This document shows, in pieces, positions 8,472 through 17,796 of a stretch of DNA of 64,000 nt. Made by a program: the position numbers and the translations under genes. Source of the stretch: Candidatus Freyarchaeota archaeon. GTDB taxonomy: Archaea > Asgardarchaeota > Jordiarchaeia > Jordiarchaeales > Jordiarchaeaceae. The first letter of the stretch is position 1, and every line of letters begins with the position of its first letter. The notes beneath the pieces were generated by a model, which worked only from the letters and a program-made list of their open reading frames with translations, ran no database searches and was not told the origin of the DNA. The stretch covers positions 248,001 to 312,000 of the forward strand of contig JAUQZE010000003.1 of the NCBI GenBank assembly GCA_030587365.1, given 5' to 3'.

Positions 8472-9875
8472 CTACCACAACTTATTTCTTTTGATTTGGA
8501 TTAGGGCAAGTTCTGCGGCTCTACGGACGTTTTTGTTTTGGTCTTTTGAGGCTAGAATGAGCGGTTTCACAACCCTCTCGCCTCCTATTCTTCCGAGGGC
8601 TGCGGTCGCCTCCTTCCGAACCCTCCATTCCTCGTCCCTGAGTGCCTGTATGAGTGGCCCCACTTCATTCTCGCCTCCTATTACTTTGAGAGCCCTCGCC
8701 GATTCCACACGAACCCACCAATCCTTGTCTTGAAGTGTTTTGATGAAGTGCTCCACTTTTTCGGGCGTCACTTCAAACTTGTATTTCACCTCGCCCGTCA
8801 GATGCGCAATAGTCCCTGCACCTAACATTAAAGGAAATATGCCTAGTATAAAAACGAACTCACAGAAGAATGTGAATATTCCGAATATTATTAGTGCTGT
8901 TCCGAGTGTCAACGCGAGGATGCGCCCCCTGCTCCTCATACGCATCAACTCCATGCTGGAGGGGATACCAAGCCCCGAAACTAAAAGCTCGCTCCATGAC
9001 ACCAGCTCAAAGTAAGTGATGTTACTGTGGGAAAAATCGTATCCTATGAAGGGGCTACACTCCCCATACAAAATCTGAGGATACTGATATACCATCAAAA
9101 GGCCCATGTTAAGTTGGAGTGAATCGGCGGTTTTCAGGTCGGGGATTGTTCGGATAAGAGCTATGAGGCTGCCCACTAGGATTATCACTGTAGCAATTAC
9201 TAGGAATGTGGCAAGCGTCAGCACACCCGTGCTTCCCGGTTTGGCTGTTTCTTCCTCAAACTTGTGAGCCAGATACGGAATAGTGGCTACTCCCACTATG
9301 AAGAACAAAAGCATACAAACATACAGGAGCCCTGTATCTGTCCTAATTTCTGCAATCGCTTTGAACCAAACAGAGTAAAAGGCGATTATCACCAAAACTG
9401 CTCCGAAAAACAACCCGAGATAATACCTCTCCCGTTTCATCACAAGCAAGCCCGTACTTGTAAGGACCGCTGCTCCTGCAGTAACTAGGAGACTCGAAGA
9501 CATAATGTTCAGAACTTCAAAGCCCAATAAGGTTCCCCCGAATGAGGGAGGGACAAGCCAACCCCCGAACTCGCTAACCATAATTATATACGGGAACAAA
9601 ACGCCCCAAATCTGTAACATAAAATAAGCATGCTGTTGTGGAAGCATTTCAGTTACAATTATGTTACTTAAAATTAGGCTCACTACCGCTATAAATGCGA
9701 AGATTAATGCTACCACAATCACGCCAAACGGTTTTCCGCCCTCCGAAGGTGCCTTTTCAATCCCCAAAGGGAGTATCCCCTTAGTTTTCTCGTGTTTCTT
9801 CCCTTCTTTCTTAAACTCTTCCCTGCCGATTCTGTCAAACCAGCCCAAACCCTCGTCCCTTTTACGCGAACTCAT
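8472..9875 (-). CDS. Polytopic membrane protein with C-terminal HEAT repeats
   Basis: 467 residues. After a charged N terminus of about 50 residues come roughly nine hydrophobic segments (about 50-355). The last 95 residues are soluble and form three HEAT/PBS-lyase-like repeats of about 31 residues, with recurring D-K-D-W-W-V-R-V-E-S-A-R-A-L and D-E-E-W-R-V-R-K-E-A-T-A-A-L phrases. The repeats probably lie in the cytoplasm and could dock a partner. The same repeat type recurs in the soluble protein at 32547-33407. GGGAG precedes the ATG. The membrane part is not recognised. Confidence 0.65.
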   Translation of the reverse strand: MSSRKRDEGLGWFDRIGREEFKKEGKKHEKTKGILPLGIEKAPSEGGKPFGVIVVALIFAFIAVVSLILSNIIVTEMLPQQHAYFMLQIWGVLFPYIIMVSEFGGWLVPPSFGGTLLGFEVLNIMSSSLLVTAGAAVLTSTGLLVMKRERYYLGLFFGAVLVIIAFYSVWFKAIAEIRTDTGLLYVCMLLFFIVGVATIPYLAHKFEEETAKPGSTGVLTLATFLVIATVIILVGSLIALIRTIPDLKTADSLQLNMGLLMVYQYPQILYGECSPFIGYDFSHSNITYFELVSWSELLVSGLGIPSSMELMRMRSRGRILALTLGTALIIFGIFTFFCEFVFILGIFPLMLGAGTIAHLTGEVKYKFEVTPEKVEHFIKTLQDKDWWVRVESARALKVIGGENEVGPLIQALRDEEWRVRKEATAALGRIGGERVVKPLILASKDQNKNVRRAAELALIQIKRNKLW

Positions 9876-10049
9876 ACGTAAAATCTCCCAATAGGAGTGT
9901 TCTAATCCTCTTTCTTTAACTTAAAAATGTCCACAGCTTATTAATTATACTTTTGATTTGGGCAAGAAACTCAGTCCGTACAGCTTCCTCTTATTTTTGG
10001 ATGTTTCAATTTTTGGAAACTGTTACTCTTTTGCCATAAGGGGGGTTGA

Positions 10050-10057
10050 TTTTTAAA
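10050..10057 (+). promoter_or_regulatory. TATA-like element of the nre gene
   Basis: TTTTTAAA about 36 bases before the TTG start of the Nre gene, with GGAG at 10081-10084. Confidence 0.35.
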
Positions 10058-10092
10058 GCAAGTTAAATGCTGTATTAATAGGAGTAATCTAT

Positions 10093-11448
10093 TTGGGTGC
10101 CCAAGTTTCTGGTAAGTTTGTAAAACAGGTCAAAAAAAGAATCCCCTGGATAGACCACTTGATAGAAGACTATTCCACAGCATTAGAGTTTAATCCAGAA
10201 CTCATAGATTACACAGTGCCCAAACAGTCAACCTGTCTTCTATGTAGGGGCACGAAGATGTTATGTGGAAAAAATAGGTGCCCCTTACTGGAGCGTTTCT
10301 ACAACTATGTTAAGATGTCGAAGTGTTTTGATGGAACTCAACTAGTGGGGGATTCTCCGCCGAGTGCTTTTATTGGTAGGAAGGGGTATCCTTATGTTTA
10401 TGCTGGGCCGATGGTTCCGCCGGAGAGAGGGGATACAAGTATTTTCGATATTCCTGAACTCTGGTTTGGAAAAGATGTGGAGGAAATAATAGGGTTTAGG
10501 TACAAACTTGTGAGGGGCATGTTTCTCACAGATGTTAGGAAGGTTAACACTGAAAATAAGTTACTGACGGATACCCGTGAACTCGCTCTTGCGGGCAATC
10601 CGGTTGACTCGGAGATAATACTGAAGAAAAAGCCGAAGCATCGTCTCTTGTTATCCAGTGAGGTTCAGCCAATGGGTCCTTCAGCGCCTCTCGAAAAAAT
10701 TAGTATTGGCACTTTTAAAATACCGAAGTTAGTGGATAAGGTGTATTTTGACACGGATCTTAAGGCGAAGGATGGAATCCTTATGCTCTTCGAGAATAAA
10801 CTGCCGGTAACGAGAATACAGAGAATTCTCAGCGTCGGGGCTATGGGGATTAAGAACAATAGAAAACTGGTACCTACGAGGTGGAGCATCACTGCTGTTG
10901 ACAGCAATATTTCCCAAACTTTGAGAGAGGACGTGAAAGATTTTCCCTTAATAAATGATTATTTGGTTTACGAGAGTAATTATCTCGAGAATAGATTCGT
11001 TGTCCTTATGATTCCCAGACCCTGGAGCTATGAGCTGATAGAGGCGTGGTTTCCGGGAACATTATGGAACCCTGATCGTAACAACATTGGTATAGCGTCA
11101 GATTGGGAACCGTATAAGGGTAGAACCACTTACGCGAGCATAGGTGGTTGTTACTATGCGGCTAGGCTTGCAGTTACGGAACACCTTCTTGGGGAGAGGA
11201 GGCAAGCAGCGGTAGTCATATTCAGAGAAACACTGCCTGGTAACCTAATGCCTCTGGGAGTATGGTTAGTTAGGGAATGCGTTAGAGACGCTTTAAGAAA
11301 TGAGCCCTTGAAGTTCCAAACACTGGAGAACGCTTTAGAGCATATAAAAACACGTATGCGTATAGGTATGAAGTATTGGCTACAGGTGAGTGATGTATTA
11401 TCTGAGATTAGAAAGCAACGTTTATTGACTAAATTTTTAGGGTCTTAA
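10093..11448 (+). CDS. nreA: Nre family DNA repair protein with C-terminal PIP-like motif
   Basis: 451 residues. The Nre family (formerly DUF650/DUF651) is an archaeal group linked to DNA-damage repair. Visible marks are an N-terminal zinc-finger-like cluster (Cys48, Cys51, Cys58, Cys63), the block D-S-P-P-S-A-F-I-G-R-K-G-Y-P followed by G-P-M-V-P-P and G-D-T-S-I-F-D-I-P-E-L-W, and a C-terminal Q-R-L-L-T-K-F-L-G-S that fits the PCNA-interacting Q-x-x-h-x-x-F-h pattern known in NreA. TTG start, GGAG eight bases upstream. The next gene, a radical SAM protein, starts two bases after the stop, so the two are almost certainly co-expressed. Confidence 0.85.
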   Translation: MGAQVSGKFVKQVKKRIPWIDHLIEDYSTALEFNPELIDYTVPKQSTCLLCRGTKMLCGKNRCPLLERFYNYVKMSKCFDGTQLVGDSPPSAFIGRKGYPYVYAGPMVPPERGDTSIFDIPELWFGKDVEEIIGFRYKLVRGMFLTDVRKVNTENKLLTDTRELALAGNPVDSEIILKKKPKHRLLLSSEVQPMGPSAPLEKISIGTFKIPKLVDKVYFDTDLKAKDGILMLFENKLPVTRIQRILSVGAMGIKNNRKLVPTRWSITAVDSNISQTLREDVKDFPLINDYLVYESNYLENRFVVLMIPRPWSYELIEAWFPGTLWNPDRNNIGIASDWEPYKGRTTYASIGGCYYAARLAVTEHLLGERRQAAVVIFRETLPGNLMPLGVWLVRECVRDALRNEPLKFQTLENALEHIKTRMRIGMKYWLQVSDVLSEIRKQRLLTKFLGS

Positions 11449-11450
11449 CC

Positions 11451-12260
11451 GTGATTGAAGAAGTAAGAGAAATTTTTTGTAAAAGCATTTTGAGCCAAAG
11501 TGGGATAGGCGGTGTAGATTATTCAATAAATCCCTATGTTGGTTGCTCCCATGGGTGTGCATATTGTTACGCTCGTTTCATGATGAGATATGCGAAGACT
11601 AAGCAGCCGTGGGGGAATTTTCTTCATGCAAAAATTAATGCTCCAACTGTACTGGTGAAAGAAATTAAAAGCAAAAAACCAGGCACAGTCCTTCTAAGCA
11701 GTGTTTGTGATCCCTATCAGGAGCAGGAAAAAAAATATGAACTCACAAGAAAAATTTTGGAGATACTTTCCAAGCATAATGATTTTAAAGTTGATGTTCT
11801 AACGAAGTCAGACTTGATAGTTAGAGACTTGGATATTATTAAAAAAGTGAAAAACATTGAAGTAGGGTTTTCCGTTTCTCATTTTGATGAGGAGTTTAGA
11901 AGATTTTTTGAGCCAGAGGCTCCCAATGTTGAAAGAAGATTTGACGCATTAGAAAACCTGGCAAAAAACGGGGTCAAAACATATGTTTTTGTTGCACCAG
12001 TAATTCCCTTGATAACAGAGAGAAATATGGAGGGTATTTTGGAAGGTGCTGAGAGAGGTAATGCTGGATACTTGTTTTTTGATACACTGAATATAAAGTG
12101 TGGGAATTGGAAACCTATTATAGCAGCGTTAGAGAAATTTGAACCAAAGATTGTTGATGAATTTGTTGAAGTTATGGAAAAACCAGAAATTTATTATCGC
12201 CAATTTAAGGCAAGAATCTTAAAAGAGTGTAATAGTATAGATTGTAATTTTACGTTCTAA
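11451..12260 (+). CDS. SPL-like radical SAM protein (COG1533 type)
   Basis: 269 residues with the radical SAM cluster motif at Cys32, Cys36, Cys39 (G-C-S-H-G-C-A-Y-C-Y), preceded by S-I-N-P-Y-V as in the spore-photoproduct-lyase-related family. Later strands D-V-L-T-K-S and F-V-A-P-V-I-P-L fit the same group. The enzyme should bind a [4Fe-4S] cluster and SAM. A repair reaction on DNA is possible but not shown; many members have unknown substrates. The GTG start two bases after the Nre stop, with no promoter between, indicates an operon and supports a shared repair-related role (inference). Confidence 0.75.
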   Translation: MIEEVREIFCKSILSQSGIGGVDYSINPYVGCSHGCAYCYARFMMRYAKTKQPWGNFLHAKINAPTVLVKEIKSKKPGTVLLSSVCDPYQEQEKKYELTRKILEILSKHNDFKVDVLTKSDLIVRDLDIIKKVKNIEVGFSVSHFDEEFRRFFEPEAPNVERRFDALENLAKNGVKTYVFVAPVIPLITERNMEGILEGAERGNAGYLFFDTLNIKCGNWKPIIAALEKFEPKIVDEFVEVMEKPEIYYRQFKARILKECNSIDCNFTF

Positions 12261-12381
12261 ATGTTAGAAATTTATTTTGAATACGTTCTTTTTAGCATAT
12301 CTTGAGTTAAAAACTTTCAACTTTTAATAAAGGGACATAAATGATATATGCTTTTAGCATCAAATGAGGTTTGTGGTTGAG

Positions 12382-12732
12382 ATGCTTAAGAAGAATTATC
12401 GTGATGTTGCGGAAGAAAAAGTTACCACTGCGGGTTCTACAAGAACTACCATACGCTGGCTCATAACCGAGAAGGATGGAGCTCTTAGGTATGCGATGCG
12501 ACATTTTGAGATTAAGCCTGGTGGGAGTATAGGTTTGCACAGTCATCCTGAAGAGCATGAGATTTACGTTTTGTCGGGTAAAGCTCGAATTTTTAATGAT
12601 AAAGGATTTGAGACCATAGCGGGTCCTGGAGATGTTTTGTTTGTTCCCCCAAACGAGAAACATGGATACGAGAATCAGGGTAAAGAAACATTCACCTTTC
12701 TATGCGTAATCCCAATATTGGGTAAGAAATGA
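12382..12732 (+). CDS. Cupin domain protein
   Basis: A small single-domain cupin. The first cupin motif is G-L-H-S-H-P-E-E-H-E-I-Y-V-L-S-G and the second P-G-D-V-L-F-V-P-P-N-E-K-H-G-Y. The three His and the Glu are the expected metal ligands. I prefer the ATG at 12382 because related proteins begin M-x-K-N-Y-x-x-V and GAGGT lies 11 bases upstream; an in-frame ATG at 12364 would add six residues. Role (isomerase, dioxygenase or sensor) cannot be decided. Confidence 0.75.
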   Translation: MLKKNYRDVAEEKVTTAGSTRTTIRWLITEKDGALRYAMRHFEIKPGGSIGLHSHPEEHEIYVLSGKARIFNDKGFETIAGPGDVLFVPPNEKHGYENQGKETFTFLCVIPILGKK

Positions 12733-12818
12733 TAATTTTGTTCCAGAAGAATGAGGCAGAGGGAGAAAAGAATCCCCTGCGAAAGAAGGGAGTAGTTCAC
12801 TTGAGCTTATTATATGAT

Positions 12819-13304
12819 TTAATCGATTATCATTTTGTAGACACAATTTTTTCCATTGGTTTCTGCTTTGAAATCTGCAACATAACCGAAACCTAGGGCT
12901 TCGATAAGGCTCATTACAACAATACCCAAAACGCACAGGGGGCAAGCACCATATCCTATGGACTTTCCATATTCAGCCATGTCGATGTACATGCAGTCAG
13001 TTGATTTCACGATGAGACAGTTTTCAGAGAATTTCATTTCTAATTTTTCTAGGTCCGATATACCGCCGTTTTTTACAATAATTTTCAAATCTTCTATAAG
13101 CTCCTCTATGTTTGATGGAAGATCTTTGCCAATAGTCAGTTTGGCGAGATCTCTTATTAGGGGTTTTAATATTCTGGATGCTTGGCGTCCAAGTAGCATG
13201 GGTTTTAATCCTATTTTATCAGCAGCACTAAGTAATGTGCCGAAAACTATAGCATTGTAGAAAGAATTTATTTCGGGCATTACACTTAATACACCTCTCT
13301 TCAT
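12819..13304 (-). CDS. V4R-like (hydrocarbon/ligand-binding) domain protein
   Basis: 161 residues. The C-terminal pattern, a Cys in K-S-T-D-C-M-Y, then G-A-C-P-L-C and a long hydrophobic helix ending in a strand with K-N-C-V-Y-K, resembles small V4R/methanogen-output type ligand-binding proteins, though the match is distant. An alternative start is the ATG at 13280 (M-P-E-I-N-S), preceded by GAGAGGTG. The clustered cysteines could bind a metal or cluster. Stands alone, opposite in direction to both flanking cupin and membrane gene regions. Confidence 0.45.
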   Translation of the reverse strand: MKRGVLSVMPEINSFYNAIVFGTLLSAADKIGLKPMLLGRQASRILKPLIRDLAKLTIGKDLPSNIEELIEDLKIIVKNGGISDLEKLEMKFSENCLIVKSTDCMYIDMAEYGKSIGYGACPLCVLGIVVMSLIEALGFGYVADFKAETNGKNCVYKMIID

Positions 13305-13666
13305 TTTTTAGGCTTGAAGACTTCAAATAGGAAAGAGGGTTCAAGTTTTCAATAATGGTTACGCTTTCCCTTTATAACACCTAATATGCTCATAGTTATT
13401 TTTAATATATATATTTTTCCCTATTTATTAAATATTTTAATAATAAAATGAGAGGATATACTTCAAATTTGAAAAGTAGAAACCGGTGTACCAAATTAAT
13501 AACAAGCTTGCAGAGGTATCTTGAACGAAAAGCTGACAATCAGCCGAGAGATGATCAGAAAATTATCTCGTATGGTGTGATGCATTGAAGTCTTGGGAGA
13601 TGTCTTAAGCGTTTTTTATAAAAAAAGAGGGGGAGAGGATATTCTTCTGTTGATTGTCTTTTCTAC
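13305..13666. other. Intergenic region with a possible 46-residue frame
   Basis: AT-rich. A frame from ATG 13448 to TGA 13588 (46 residues, basic) follows an AT-rich stretch but has no ribosome site and no recognisable family. I do not call it a gene. Confidence 0.4.
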
Positions 13667-14614
13667 TTATAGGATTGAGAGAATGTATGAGAAGATGTAT
13701 TGTAGTATTTCTTTGCTTATTGTTGCCTTCTGGGAGGGTTGAATGAAGAATGGATATGTTGACATAGTCCCGAAATAAAAGGCGCAACCTGTTATGGCGA
13801 TTATGGTACCAACGAAGAATAGGAGGGAGAATGCGTAGAAGGGGTTGGATTTTACAGTTTTTTTGTTTGTTTCGGTTAGTCGTATTCTTTTTGTTGCTAA
13901 TAGTATTAGCATTACAACTAGAGCGGATGAGGAGAAGATGATTGTTTCGAATGCTGCTTGTCCCTCAACCACGCTCACCCCTATTCCCAAGCCGAAAAGT
14001 AGGCCCAGGAATGCGTATAGAGCGTAGTCCCTGCGGGTGAAAATTCTCTTGTATCTGTGCTGGGTTTGGAGAATGGTTCCTGCAACTATGAAGCCGATAA
14101 TTCCCAAGTATGTGAGTTTGTGTCCTAGAACTTCATCGAAAAAGTACACTAGATAATAGAGGTTATTCGTAAATGTTAAAGGCACAATTGTGAATGGTGT
14201 ATAAGGCAATACTAGGTTGATGAGGGAGGTGTAAACGTGGAGTTCGTTTGCTACGTAGCGCACACCTAGCCCACCGAGAAAGAGGAATATGAACAGCATG
14301 AAAACAATCTCAGCCAAGGTTTGGGTCTTTCTGGCCTCCTCAGTCTCCGGAGGCTGAGCGAGTATTTCCCTAAAAATTAAGTAAAGTATTATGGTACCTA
14401 TGCCACCCAAAAGTAGGAAACTCCAAAATCTTCCCACGGAGAGGTAAGCAGTGAACCAAGAGAGAGGATAGTACTCGGGTATGGGAACTGGAAGAAAGGT
14501 GTATACCTCGCCCCAGAGGGTTTCTAGAAGAAGAGTTATCACACTCCAGCTAACAACGAGTATAAAAAGATAAATCAGAAGCCGGTTTCGTTGGAAGAAT
14601 CCTTCGCTCAACAT
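13667..14614 (-). CDS. Multi-pass membrane protein, unknown
   Basis: About 315 residues with some eight hydrophobic segments. I set the start at the ATG at 14614, since TTGGAGG lies five bases upstream; a TTG at 14626 in the same frame overlaps that ribosome site and is unlikely. A basic loop (K-R-I-F-T-R-R) lies near the middle. No recognised family. Confidence 0.6.
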   Translation of the reverse strand: MLSEGFFQRNRLLIYLFILVVSWSVITLLLETLWGEVYTFLPVPIPEYYPLSWFTAYLSVGRFWSFLLLGGIGTIILYLIFREILAQPPETEEARKTQTLAEIVFMLFIFLFLGGLGVRYVANELHVYTSLINLVLPYTPFTIVPLTFTNNLYYLVYFFDEVLGHKLTYLGIIGFIVAGTILQTQHRYKRIFTRRDYALYAFLGLLFGLGIGVSVVEGQAAFETIIFSSSALVVMLILLATKRIRLTETNKKTVKSNPFYAFSLLFFVGTIIAITGCAFYFGTMSTYPFFIQPSQKATISKEILQYIFSYILSIL

Positions 14615-14832
14615 GCCAACCTCCAAGAACTATGCTTTTTTTCTTAAAAAAATTTATAGGTGATTGTAAATATTCACTTTTTATTTATCTTATTTTTGGT
14701 TATAGATTTTGAGCGTTAAAATAAGATTCCATTAGGACAAGTGTGGACAAAACAGGTGAGCCCTTTTATTCTCTTATATTTGAGGATTGTGGTGTCTGAA
14801 TTTTGTTTAATTTGTTGAGTTTGGTGTTGTTC

Positions 14833-15975
14833 TTAGTATTGTTCTTTGAGGTAGGGTATTACTTCTTTTGTTAGAATATTGTACACATGTTCGTATGTGT
14901 ATGGCGCTGGTTTTTTGGGGTCTTTTGCTATGTCGTTGTCTACCATAAGCACAATGTGTTGTGCTCCATTCTTTATTAGTTTTTCCAGTTTTTTGGTGAC
15001 CTCTTCTATGGAGCCCATGAGTGTGGCTTCTCTGACGAACTCTTTGGGAACATCCTTCACAATCTCTCCTACTATTCCTAGGTTCAGCTGGTCTACTCTG
15101 GAGAAGCTGAGTAGGCTTAGGGTTTCGGGTTTGAATCCCAGCTTTTTGTAGAGCTCTCTTTTCTCCTCTTTCCAGTAGCCCAATGGTTTCATTTCCTTTG
15201 CGAATTGGATAGGCATGGACAGTTTCTTAAGTTCTAGGTACAGTTGCAGTTCCGCTTCATCCTCGTGTATGAAAACCCAATTCCAGCATCCGAACGTGAA
15301 ATCCTCTACGCTCCTGTTACTCTTTTTCAGGCTGTCTTTAACCTCTTTCAATTCCATTTTGTAAGTTTCTGCACTGAAGGGGATGGGAATCCAACCATCC
15401 GCTATGGCTCCCGCCATCTTTCGGGTTCTAGGCCCGTTTGCCGCCATCCAGATGGGGATTGGTTTCTGGATCGAGGAGGGTTCCAGAATCGCGTCTCTGA
15501 GCTCGAAAAACTCGCCCTTATGGTTTACCTTTTGTCCTCCCGAGCCCCATAGTTTTCTTAGAACCTCTATGAACTCCACCATTTTCGATACGGGCTTCTT
15601 CTTGTAATTGAAGCCGTAGCTTTCAAGGTTGAAAGCTTCACCTGCCCCTATTCCCAGGATGAATCTTCCGTTGGAGATGTGGTCCACGGTCATAGACATC
15701 TGTGCGAGTATCGCGGGATGGTAGCGGTGAGGATCTGTGACTGCGGTTCCCAGTAGAGGTTTCCTCTTCAGCTCGGCGAAGATGCTGAAAAGAAGCCAGA
15801 CGTTATAATTCTTGAAGGGACTTATTGGGGGTAAACCTCCTAGATGGTCTCCCAGCCACATGGAGTCCCAGACTTTTTCATCTACTGTTTTTACAAAGTT
15901 AATGTATCTCTCCCATGTGTCAGCCTCGTAAGCCTCTAAACTTAAATCTATTCCGAATTTAACTCCTGAACTCAT
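14833..15975 (-). CDS. LLM-class (luciferase-like, F420/flavin-dependent) oxidoreductase
   Basis: 380 residues. Family blocks seen: an early strand K-F-G-I-D-L, W-L-G-D-H-L after the second helix, L-G-T-A-V-T-D-P-H-R-Y-H-P-A, a loop with G-R-F-I-L-G-I-G-A-G-E, and I-P-I-W-M-A-A-N-G-P. These fit the bacterial luciferase superfamily, in archaea often using coenzyme F420 (as methylene-tetrahydromethanopterin reductase does). Cofactor and substrate are not settled. GAGG precedes the ATG. No operon partner. Confidence 0.8.
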   Translation of the reverse strand: MSSGVKFGIDLSLEAYEADTWERYINFVKTVDEKVWDSMWLGDHLGGLPPISPFKNYNVWLLFSIFAELKRKPLLGTAVTDPHRYHPAILAQMSMTVDHISNGRFILGIGAGEAFNLESYGFNYKKKPVSKMVEFIEVLRKLWGSGGQKVNHKGEFFELRDAILEPSSIQKPIPIWMAANGPRTRKMAGAIADGWIPIPFSAETYKMELKEVKDSLKKSNRSVEDFTFGCWNWVFIHEDEAELQLYLELKKLSMPIQFAKEMKPLGYWKEEKRELYKKLGFKPETLSLLSFSRVDQLNLGIVGEIVKDVPKEFVREATLMGSIEEVTKKLEKLIKNGAQHIVLMVDNDIAKDPKKPAPYTYEHVYNILTKEVIPYLKEQY

Positions 15976-16311
15976 TTCAAAAACCTCTACAAATTGAATA
16001 TGGCTGTATTATTTTCTCATCCTCAGATTAACGTCTTTCGATTATTAAACTAGCCCAATTGGTTAATTGAATGCTGAGAAACTATTGATGAAATTAAAAA
16101 CTTACCGAACACAAAAGCATCGAAACTTATCTCTCCAAAGTAGGAGTGTATCGCACTAAAAGAGCTTTCGACAAATACCTTACCAATCTAATCTGCTCCC
16201 GGGAGCAAGGTACGCCTTTCACTATTTTTTGGGACAGAAGAGGATAACATTGAACTAAAAAGAGTTATTACCTTCGGTAGACTATTAAAACATTGTCTGA
16301 GGTGAAAAGTT
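15976..16311. other. Intergenic region, nothing seen
   Basis: Divergent spacer between the LLM gene and the Met-rich protein gene. It holds both promoters, but I cannot assign boxes with confidence; GAGGTGA at 16299-16305 is the ribosome site of the rightward gene. Confidence 0.5.
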
Positions 16312-16872
16312 TTGGTTACTGACGAAGAAATTAAGAAAATCAAGAAAATGTCTAAAGAAAAAAAGATGGAATATCTGGAGAGTAGAATTGATGAGATACT
16401 TTCAGAACTTCCTGAGGAAGATAAGCAGGCCATGATGTCAGCCGCCCCCCAGATGATGGATAGTTTATACAGCGAAGAAGGCATAGAGCGTATGGGAAAA
16501 ATGATGGAGCAGGTGTTCTCCTCACTACCAGCGGAGGATGTCGAGAAACTGCAAAACCTAGCGGAACAGTCTAAGGAGGGAGGAGGACCAGAGGATATTG
16601 GTCAGTTTATGGGTGCGGGAATGGATTTGATTGGAAAGATAATGGAGAAGATGATGAGCAGCGAAGGCTTAGAACTCATGAACAAGATGATGGAACAAAT
16701 GGGTGACCCTGAAAAAATCCAAACGTTCGTGAACCTGTCAGAGGAGTCCCAAGAAAAGTTGAAAGATATTAGGGAACTCACTGAGGCAATAATGAATGAA
16801 ATGAGCCCCGATGATTACGCAGAGCTGATGCAAAGAATTCAGGCAGTCTACGACAAACACATGAAAAAATAG
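16312..16872 (+). CDS. Acidic Met-rich helical protein, unknown
   Basis: 186 residues, almost wholly predicted helix, strongly acidic with scattered Lys, and unusually rich in Met (M-M-D-S, M-G-K-M-M-E-Q, I-M-E-K-M-M-S, M-N-K-M-M-E-Q-M). Two halves look alike around the G-K-M-M-E-Q-V-F and N-K-M-M-E-Q-M-G phrases, hinting at an internal duplication. No membrane segment. TTG start six bases after GAGGTGA. A chaperone- or metal-related role could be imagined, but nothing shows it. Family not recognised. Confidence 0.5.
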   Translation: MVTDEEIKKIKKMSKEKKMEYLESRIDEILSELPEEDKQAMMSAAPQMMDSLYSEEGIERMGKMMEQVFSSLPAEDVEKLQNLAEQSKEGGGPEDIGQFMGAGMDLIGKIMEKMMSSEGLELMNKMMEQMGDPEKIQTFVNLSEESQEKLKDIRELTEAIMNEMSPDDYAELMQRIQAVYDKHMKK

Positions 16873-16969
16873 CACCCAACTCAACCAAAAGGAATAGCCA
16901 AAATCATTAAATATAAGTAGTTTTCTAAACTAAAGAATTAATAATTAAAAAAGTTCATTAGGAAGAGAG

Positions 16970-17641
16970 GTGGTAATTATAGGGAAGTCTAGAAAAAAGG
17001 GTGCAAACCCAAGGATTACTATTATAGGCGGAATATTCGCGATTGTCTCGTTTGCTGTCGGAACTGTTTGTACTCTTGGCGCATTATTTCTGTACACCAT
17101 ATTTCCTTTTAGAGGTCTTCCTGTTTCCTGGCTTCTGTATCCCATACCAGTGTTCAACACTGGGTTCTCTATTTGGTATCAGGCCATAAGTGAGCTCGGG
17201 ATCGGTCCTTCCGCTTTCATGTTTAATGTGGGTTTGATGATTACAGGCGTTCTGGCGCTTGTTATGTTCCCTGCTTTGTTTAGACTGCTTAGAGGTTCTA
17301 TTGTTGCAATTCTTGGAATCGTATCAGGCTTGATTACTTGTATCGGCATTATTGGTGTGGGCCTCGCCCCTATGGTTATGTCACCATTGCACGGCCTTTT
17401 TGGTATGATTTTCTTTGTATCCGTAGGGATTACAGTTACACTGCTGAGTATTGCGATGCTATTGGATACGCCCTTCTCAAAAGCGGTTGCAGCATTCGGA
17501 TTTTTCTTTGTAGTAGTTGATGTGGCTTTCTTGATTGTATCGAACTCAATCTTGGAATGGTCTGTCTTCTTTGTACTAGTGGCTTGGATACTAGTGGTGG
17601 GAATAGAAATGCTTCTGAAACGCAGCGTAACAGAAGTTTAA
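16970..17641 (+). CDS. DUF998 family membrane protein
   Basis: 223 residues with six hydrophobic segments. The stretch A-I-S-E-L-G-I-G-P-S-A-F-M-F-N-V-G-L after the second segment is the hallmark of DUF998 proteins, multi-pass membrane proteins of unknown function. The called start is a GTG that overlaps its own GAGAGG-like region; a slightly later unusual start is possible. Separate from the neighbouring genes by about 100 bases. Confidence 0.7.
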   Translation: MVIIGKSRKKGANPRITIIGGIFAIVSFAVGTVCTLGALFLYTIFPFRGLPVSWLLYPIPVFNTGFSIWYQAISELGIGPSAFMFNVGLMITGVLALVMFPALFRLLRGSIVAILGIVSGLITCIGIIGVGLAPMVMSPLHGLFGMIFFVSVGITVTLLSIAMLLDTPFSKAVAAFGFFFVVVDVAFLIVSNSILEWSVFFVLVAWILVVGIEMLLKRSVTEV

Positions 17642-17796
17642 ACACCGATAAAACGTACAACAATTTTAAAAAAAGATAAAGGGAACAAGAATAGATTCGG
17701 ACAAAGTTACTCCAAGCAATAAAAGAAATAGCATAAATGATGCTAAATACATCATCTATAAGGTAGCACTTGAAGGTTGCTTTGCTTTTAATGCGC

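Noticed and set aside
13448..13588. 46-residue plus-strand frame
   Set aside because: No ribosome site or family; kept only as a note on the intergenic region.
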